From assembly GCA_045640725.1 (NCBI GenBank), contig JAZUFN010000014.1:1-9455 (forward strand): 9,455 nt of DNA. The letters run 5' to 3'. The translations under genes and the position numbers were made by a program. Below are positions 5,920 to 9,455 of this stretch, piece by piece (the stretch's first letter is position 1; each line of letters begins with the position of its first letter). Source of the DNA: RGIG3528 sp045640725. Lineage in GTDB: Bacteria; Bacillota; Clostridia; Lachnospirales; Lachnospiraceae. Below the pieces are notes generated by a model. That model saw only the letters and a program-made list of their open reading frames with translations, did not search any database and was not told the origin of the DNA.

Positions 5920-6459
5920 TTATTTGTCTGCTAATACATTCTTTGCATTTTTCACCATGTAGTCCACCAGTGAAATAATTGTAAGTGCTACGGATATCCA
6001 GATAAGAACCTGTTCTGTCCAATAATACCAGTTAAAATTCAAATGAAGAATAACTACTATGGTCATAACCATAGTAACTGCTGTCTTCACCTTCCCCCAC
6101 CAGCCTGCAGCAATAACAATACCTTTTTCTGCGGCAATGAGACGGAAACCGGAAATAATAAACTCTCTGGCAACAATGATAATAAGCGCTATCGGATTCA
6201 TGGAGCCATTGGCCACGAAAAGAATCATGGCCGTAATAACCAGAACCTTATCGGCCAAGGGGTCCATAAATTTTCCGAAATTGGTAACAAGATTGTACTT
6301 TCTGGCAATCTTTCCGTCAAACCAGTCAGTAATACATGCGACAGCGTAAATAGCCACCGCAATGAAATTGTGGCCCGGGATACCGGTCATCAAAAAGAAA
6401 AATACAAAAAATGGAATAAGTGCTACTCGTAAAACAGTGAGCTTATTAGGTAAATTCAT
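5920..6459 (-). CDS. pgsA: CDP-diacylglycerol–glycerol-3-phosphate phosphatidyltransferase
   Basis: PgsA joins CDP-diacylglycerol and glycerol-3-phosphate to give phosphatidylglycerol phosphate and CMP, the committed step to phosphatidylglycerol and cardiolipin. The 179-residue protein has the complete CDP-alcohol phosphotransferase pattern D-x2-DG-x2-AR-x8-G-x3-D-x3-D, with D45, D48, G49, A52, R53, G62, D66 and D70. Hydrophobic segments at about 8–24, 32–44, 72–84, 87–100, 125–140 and 150–165 fit an integral membrane enzyme, and the start MNLPNKLTVLR is typical of PgsA. ATG 6459 has AGGA 5 nt upstream. It follows rimO after 18 nt; rimO–pgsA adjacency is common in Firmicutes. Its product pathway feeds the cardiolipin synthase at the head of the cluster. 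Length and start favour PgsA over phosphatidylserine or cardiolipin CDP-transferases. Confidence 0.95.
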   Translation of the reverse strand: MNLPNKLTVLRVALIPFFVFFFLMTGIPGHNFIAVAIYAVACITDWFDGKIARKYNLVTNFGKFMDPLADKVLVITAMILFVANGSMNPIALIIIVAREFIISGFRLIAAEKGIVIAAGWWGKVKTAVTMVMTIVVILHLNFNWYYWTEQVLIWISVALTIISLVDYMVKNAKNVLADK

Positions 6460-6477
6460 AATAATCCTGCGTCCTTT

Positions 6478-7794
6478 TTATTCAATAATTGCTTCTGCGA
6501 TAAGATCGTAGGCTTCTGCCTTCACGACTTTAACCTTAACAATATCACCGGAAAGGTAAGAGTCAGGGGAAGAAACAAAAACATATCCATCAATACCCGG
6601 GGCATCCATATAGCTTCTGCCTATCCAGATATCCTCTTCAGGCAGCTTCCCTTCTATGATAACAGAAAGTTCTCTTCCAATGCAAGATGCAGAAAAATCA
6701 GCTGAAATCTTCTGCTGAAGCAACATTATTTCCTTCTGTCTTTTAACCTTGGTACGTTTAGGCACCTGCTCTTTCATACGAGCTGCTGCTGTGCCGTCCT
6801 CTTTAGAATAGGTAAAACAACCCAGTCTGGTAAATCGTGATTTCTCGATAAAATCCAATACATCAGCCTGATCCTCGTCTGTTTCCCCGGGAAAGCCTGC
6901 GATAAGTGTGGTGCGGAGGGCAATATCCGGAATTCTCTTTCTCAGCTTTTTGATAATAGCATCCAGATCTTTTCTACCGGTACGACGTCCCATTTTTTTC
7001 AAAATACTGTCTGAACTGTGTTGAACCGGCATGTCCAGATAATGACAGACTTTAGGATTGGTGGCAATACATTCTATGAGCTCATCATCAATTTCTTCCG
7101 GATAACAGTAAAGAATTCGAATCCACTGAACACCTTCAATCTCTGAAATTTTATTTATAAGCTCCGGCAAACATTTTTTGCCGTAAATATCGGTACCGTA
7201 AACTGTGGTCTCCTGAGCGATTAAACAAAGCTCTTTAGTACCGCCTTCAGCTAAAAACCTTGCCTCCTCAATAAGGCGCTCCATAGGTATACTTCTGTAT
7301 TTACCACGGAGTGACGGTATTCTGCAGTAAGTACAATGTTTGTCGCATCCCTCGGCAATCTTTAAATATTCAAAATAGCCCCCTGTAGTAGATACTCTGG
7401 CAGTTTCAGGCAGGGGCAGTCTGTCTGCATCCATAATAAAATTGCCGCCATCATTAATGGCTTCAACTATCTTATCGATAGCTGTAGTACCAACTACAGC
7501 ATCTACTTCCGGTATCTCTTGAACAATCTGCTCTTTGTATCTCTGAGCCAGACATCCTGCTACTATAAGCTTGGAAAGAGAGCCTGATTTTTTGTACTCA
7601 GCCATCTCAAGAATAGTCTGAACACTTTCTTCCTGGGCGTCTTCAATAAAAGCACAGGTGTTAATTACAATAACGTCAGCCTCTTCCTCACTGTTGGTAA
7701 TAGAATAACCTGCATCTCTAAGCTGCCCCAGCATGAATTCGGTATCAACGGAATTCTTATCGCAGCCCAGAGAAATAAACATTATTTTAACCAT
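6478..7794 (-). CDS. rimO: Ribosomal protein S12 methylthiotransferase RimO
   Basis: RimO is a radical-SAM enzyme with two [4Fe-4S] clusters that adds a methylthio group to a conserved aspartate of ribosomal protein S12. The 438-residue protein has the three expected parts. The N-terminal UPF0004 domain contains cluster ligands C11, C47 and C81. The radical-SAM domain carries C150-x3-C154-x2-C157 within EGCDKHCTYC. The C-terminal TRAM region covers about 375–438. The opening SLGCDKNSVDTE fits RimO, which usually reads GCPKNxVDSE, rather than MiaB (GCQMNxxDSE) or MtaB. Its length also fits. ATG 7794 overlaps the folD stop by 8 nt and has AAGAGG 4 nt upstream, within folD, so the two are probably coupled. 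A tRNA-modifying relative is less likely. Confidence 0.95.
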   Translation of the reverse strand: MVKIMFISLGCDKNSVDTEFMLGQLRDAGYSITNSEEEADVIVINTCAFIEDAQEESVQTILEMAEYKKSGSLSKLIVAGCLAQRYKEQIVQEIPEVDAVVGTTAIDKIVEAINDGGNFIMDADRLPLPETARVSTTGGYFEYLKIAEGCDKHCTYCRIPSLRGKYRSIPMERLIEEARFLAEGGTKELCLIAQETTVYGTDIYGKKCLPELINKISEIEGVQWIRILYCYPEEIDDELIECIATNPKVCHYLDMPVQHSSDSILKKMGRRTGRKDLDAIIKKLRKRIPDIALRTTLIAGFPGETDEDQADVLDFIEKSRFTRLGCFTYSKEDGTAAARMKEQVPKRTKVKRQKEIMLLQQKISADFSASCIGRELSVIIEGKLPEEDIWIGRSYMDAPGIDGYVFVSSPDSYLSGDIVKVKVVKAEAYDLIAEAIIE

Positions 7795-8632
7795 TCTGCC
7801 TCTTAAATGCCTCCAAACAGTTTTTCATAAGCATAGCTATAGTCATAGGACCTACTCCGCCGGGAACCGGTGTAATCTTTGCGCATTTGGCAGCCACATT
7901 ATCAAAGTCCACATCACCGCAAAGCTTTTTATCTTCCATTCTATGAATGCCTACATCGATAACCACAGCACCATCCTTCACATAGTCAGCTGTAATCATC
8001 TTAGGCCTGCCTACTGCCGCTATAAGAATATCTGCTTCGCGACAAACTGCAGGTAAATCCTGAGTCTTGGAATGACAAATGGTAACTGTGGCATTTTCAC
8101 GAAGCATAAGAACAGCCATAGGCTTACCTACTATGTTGCTTCTACCGATTACCACACATTTTTTACCGGTAATATCCACATTACTTCTTTTAAGAAGCTC
8201 TATAATTCCTGCCGGAGTACAGCTTACCATACCGGGTCTTCCAATAAGCAGATTGCCTACATTGACAGGATGAAAACCATCCACATCCTTCTCAGGCTTA
8301 ATAGCTGCAATAACCGCGTCCTCATTTATATGTTCAGGTAATGGCAACTGCACCAAAATACCATTTATCTGCGGATCGTCGTTTAACTCCTGAATTCTAA
8401 GTAAAAGCTCTCTTTCTGTAGTCTCTTCCGGAAGTTCTATGGAAACAGAATCGAAACCGCAGTATTCGCAACCCTTCTTTTTATTGTTTACATAAACGGA
8501 AGAAGCAGGATCATTACCCACTAAAATTACAGCCAGACATGGCCTTTTACCCAGACGGCAAAGAGCTTCTGTTTCTGCTTTAACTTCATCCTTTATCTGC
8601 TGTGATATTAATTTTCCATCGATTAATTCCAT
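7787..8632 (-). CDS. folD: Bifunctional methylene-THF dehydrogenase/cyclohydrolase FolD
   Basis: FolD interconverts 5,10-methylene-, 5,10-methenyl- and 10-formyl-tetrahydrofolate, supplying one-carbon units for purines and formyl-methionine; it is a cytoplasmic NADP-linked enzyme. The 281-residue product shows SVYVNNKKKGC (45–55) with the catalytic Y47 and K51, then QLPLPEHIN (95–103) and the folate-site stretch KDVDGFHPVN (115–124). The nucleotide-binding motif IGRSNIVGKP (162–171) and the C-terminal PVPGGVGPMT (255–264) complete the family pattern. ATG 8632 is preferred over an in-frame TTG at 8671 because GAGG stands 8 nt before it, MELIDGKLIS is the usual start, and the TTG reading would overlap cls and add 13 unrelated residues. 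It lies 22 nt after cls and overlaps rimO by 8 nt. NADP rather than NAD use is assumed from the family. Confidence 0.96.
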   Translation of the reverse strand: MELIDGKLISQQIKDEVKAETEALCRLGKRPCLAVILVGNDPASSVYVNNKKKGCEYCGFDSVSIELPEETTERELLLRIQELNDDPQINGILVQLPLPEHINEDAVIAAIKPEKDVDGFHPVNVGNLLIGRPGMVSCTPAGIIELLKRSNVDITGKKCVVIGRSNIVGKPMAVLMLRENATVTICHSKTQDLPAVCREADILIAAVGRPKMITADYVKDGAVVIDVGIHRMEDKKLCGDVDFDNVAAKCAKITPVPGGVGPMTIAMLMKNCLEAFKRQNG

Positions 8633-8646
8633 AAAACCATCCTCGC
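8633..8646 (-). promoter_or_regulatory. Ribosome-binding site that fixes the folD start
   Basis: GCGAGGATGG (8646–8637) places GAGG 8 nt upstream of ATG 8632, in the short gap after the cls stop. It supports the 281-residue form of FolD over the longer form starting at TTG 8671. Confidence 0.75.
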
Positions 8647-8654
8647 AATAATAA

Positions 8655-9455
8655 TCAGAATAACGGAGCAAACACTCTCAAAATGCTCATGAAAAGCCTT
8701 ACAAATACAGTTCGGTTTACACTGTTTTTGGTAATTACATCACATTTACCGAAAGTATCCACCATATCTTTTTTGACATGGTCCACCGCAGTATTGTACA
8801 TAAACAGTGTACCACATTCAAAATGTAAAAACAAACTTCTGTAATCAAGATTGATTGTAGAACACATTGCCATTTTATCGTCACAGACGATATTTTTGGC
8901 ATGGATAAAACCCGGTGCAAACTGATATATCCTAACACCTGCATCCAACAAAGTAAAGTAATAACTTTTTGTAAGCATATAGGCCATTTTTTTATCAGGT
9001 ATTCCCGGAGTGATAAGGCGCACATCCACTCCTCTTTTAGCAGCATTTTTCAAGGCGTTCAAAAGATAAGAATCCGGAATAAGGTAAGGCGTAGACAAAT
9101 ATACATACCTCTGCGCTGCATTTACCATATCAGAAATAACCGTAACTGCCACTGCCTCCTTATCCAAAGGTGAATCCGAGAAAGGCTGAACATAGCCGGA
9201 TGCATCCTGAGGATAACAATTTTTGTCAGGAGTATACATGTAAAAATCTGAAGTATTCTGATTGGTAATAGCGTTCCATACGGTCATGAACATATAGGTA
9301 TAACTCTCTACAGCAGCCCCCCTTATTATAACTCCTGAGTCCTTCCAGTATCCGAAGCGTTCCTTTTTGTTTATATATTCATCTGCCAGATTGAAGCCGC
9401 CATTAATAGCGATATTGCCGTCTATAACAGTAATTTTTCTATGGTCTCTGTTATT
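8655..9455 (-). CDS. cls: Cardiolipin synthase, phospholipase D family (N-terminus outside window)
   Basis: Cls condenses two phosphatidylglycerol molecules into cardiolipin and glycerol at the membrane. The visible 266 residues are the C-terminal part; the frame stays open to the right edge with no start. Both HKD motifs are present: HRKITVID (H5, K7, D12 of the visible part), followed by INGGFNLADEY, and HAKNIVCD (H185, K187, D192), followed by STINLDYRSL. These are the paired active-site halves of the phospholipase D fold. LSTPYLIPD and GVDVRLITPG are typical of Cls. A whole enzyme is about 480–510 residues, so roughly 230 residues, with the N-terminal membrane helices, lie beyond the edge. 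An apparent start at 9293 would remove the first HKD motif and is not real. It probably leads the operon that includes pgsA, which supplies its substrate pathway. Confidence 0.93.
   Translation of the reverse strand, partial: NNRDHRKITVIDGNIAINGGFNLADEYINKKERFGYWKDSGVIIRGAAVESYTYMFMTVWNAITNQNTSDFYMYTPDKNCYPQDASGYVQPFSDSPLDKEAVAVTVISDMVNAAQRYVYLSTPYLIPDSYLLNALKNAAKRGVDVRLITPGIPDKKMAYMLTKSYYFTLLDAGVRIYQFAPGFIHAKNIVCDDKMAMCSTINLDYRSLFLHFECGTLFMYNTAVDHVKKDMVDTFGKCDVITKNSVNRTVFVRLFMSILRVFAPLF

Noticed and set aside
5550..5978. Plus-strand open frames of 142 and 83 codons opposite the flavoprotein gene
   Set aside because: They are antisense to the conserved FAD-binding region, overlap each other in different frames and have no domain pattern or convincing ribosome-binding site.
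6055..6076. 9-bp perfect inverted repeat with a 4-nt loop inside pgsA (TACTATGGT/ACCATAGTA)
   Set aside because: It falls within coding sequence for a membrane segment, has no U-run, and one such match is not surprising in 9 kb.
6043..6432. Plus-strand open frames of 129 and 96 codons opposite pgsA
   Set aside because: Both are antisense shadows of a membrane protein gene with a perfect family motif.
7481..7500. 8-bp inverted repeat with a 4-nt loop inside rimO (GCTGTAGT/ACTACAGC)
   Set aside because: Short, inside coding sequence, with no terminator features; consistent with chance.
8633..8671. TTG 8671 as the folD start
   Set aside because: It would add 13 residues unlike FolD and overlap the cls end, while ATG 8632 has a good ribosome-binding site.
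8735..9046. 103-codon minus-strand frame overlapping cls
   Set aside because: It is an alternative frame of cls; the cls frame carries the second HKD motif and continues to the window edge.

Overview
The window is a tightly packed chromosomal block from a low-GC Firmicute, most likely an anaerobic member of the Clostridia and plausibly Lachnospiraceae. The main reasons are the single-chain IspH–ribosomal protein S1 fusion, which is known from Clostridia, the order HI0933-type flavoprotein – cmk – ispH/rpsA, and the clostridial form of RimO (SLGCDKN start). The family-level placement is an inference from gene content; no rRNA or other marker is present. Every gene supported here lies on the minus strand, so transcription runs from the right edge towards the left.

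In transcription order, positions 9455–2042 hold cls (5' end outside the window), folD, rimO, pgsA, an HI0933/BaiN-type flavoprotein, cmk and ispH-rpsA. Gaps are 1–22 nt or the genes overlap slightly (folD/rimO by 8 nt), as in one long operon. The block mixes membrane lipid synthesis (PgsA, cardiolipin synthase), translation (RimO on S12; the S1 half of the fusion), one-carbon metabolism (FolD), nucleotide salvage (Cmk) and isoprenoid precursor synthesis (IspH). Two start sites are set from ribosome-binding sites: ispH-rpsA begins at a TTG at 3976, not at the upstream ATG at 4063, and folD begins at ATG 8632.

Positions 1812–2041 form the only sizeable intergenic gap. It contains an 11-bp-stem hairpin just after the ispH-rpsA stop, then a 97-bp imperfectly palindromic element (1880–1976) with perfect 14-bp terminal inverted repeats and perfect 8-bp flanking direct repeats (TAACAATT). 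This looks like a small non-autonomous mobile element (MITE). Its cheR-proximal end supplies the possible -35 half of a promoter for the next genes.

Positions 1811–1 hold cheR, a chemotaxis receptor methyltransferase, followed after 27 nt by plsX, which runs off the left edge only a few codons short of its expected end. A chemotaxis gene directly upstream of a phospholipid gene is an unusual neighbour and suggests a motile organism.

The most interesting signals are the MITE-like element with its target-site duplication and a strong Shine–Dalgarno sequence inside the ispH-rpsA reading frame, placed at the domain junction, which could allow a separate S1 protein to be made from the fused gene. 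No RNA genes, CRISPR arrays, phage genes or transposase genes were seen.
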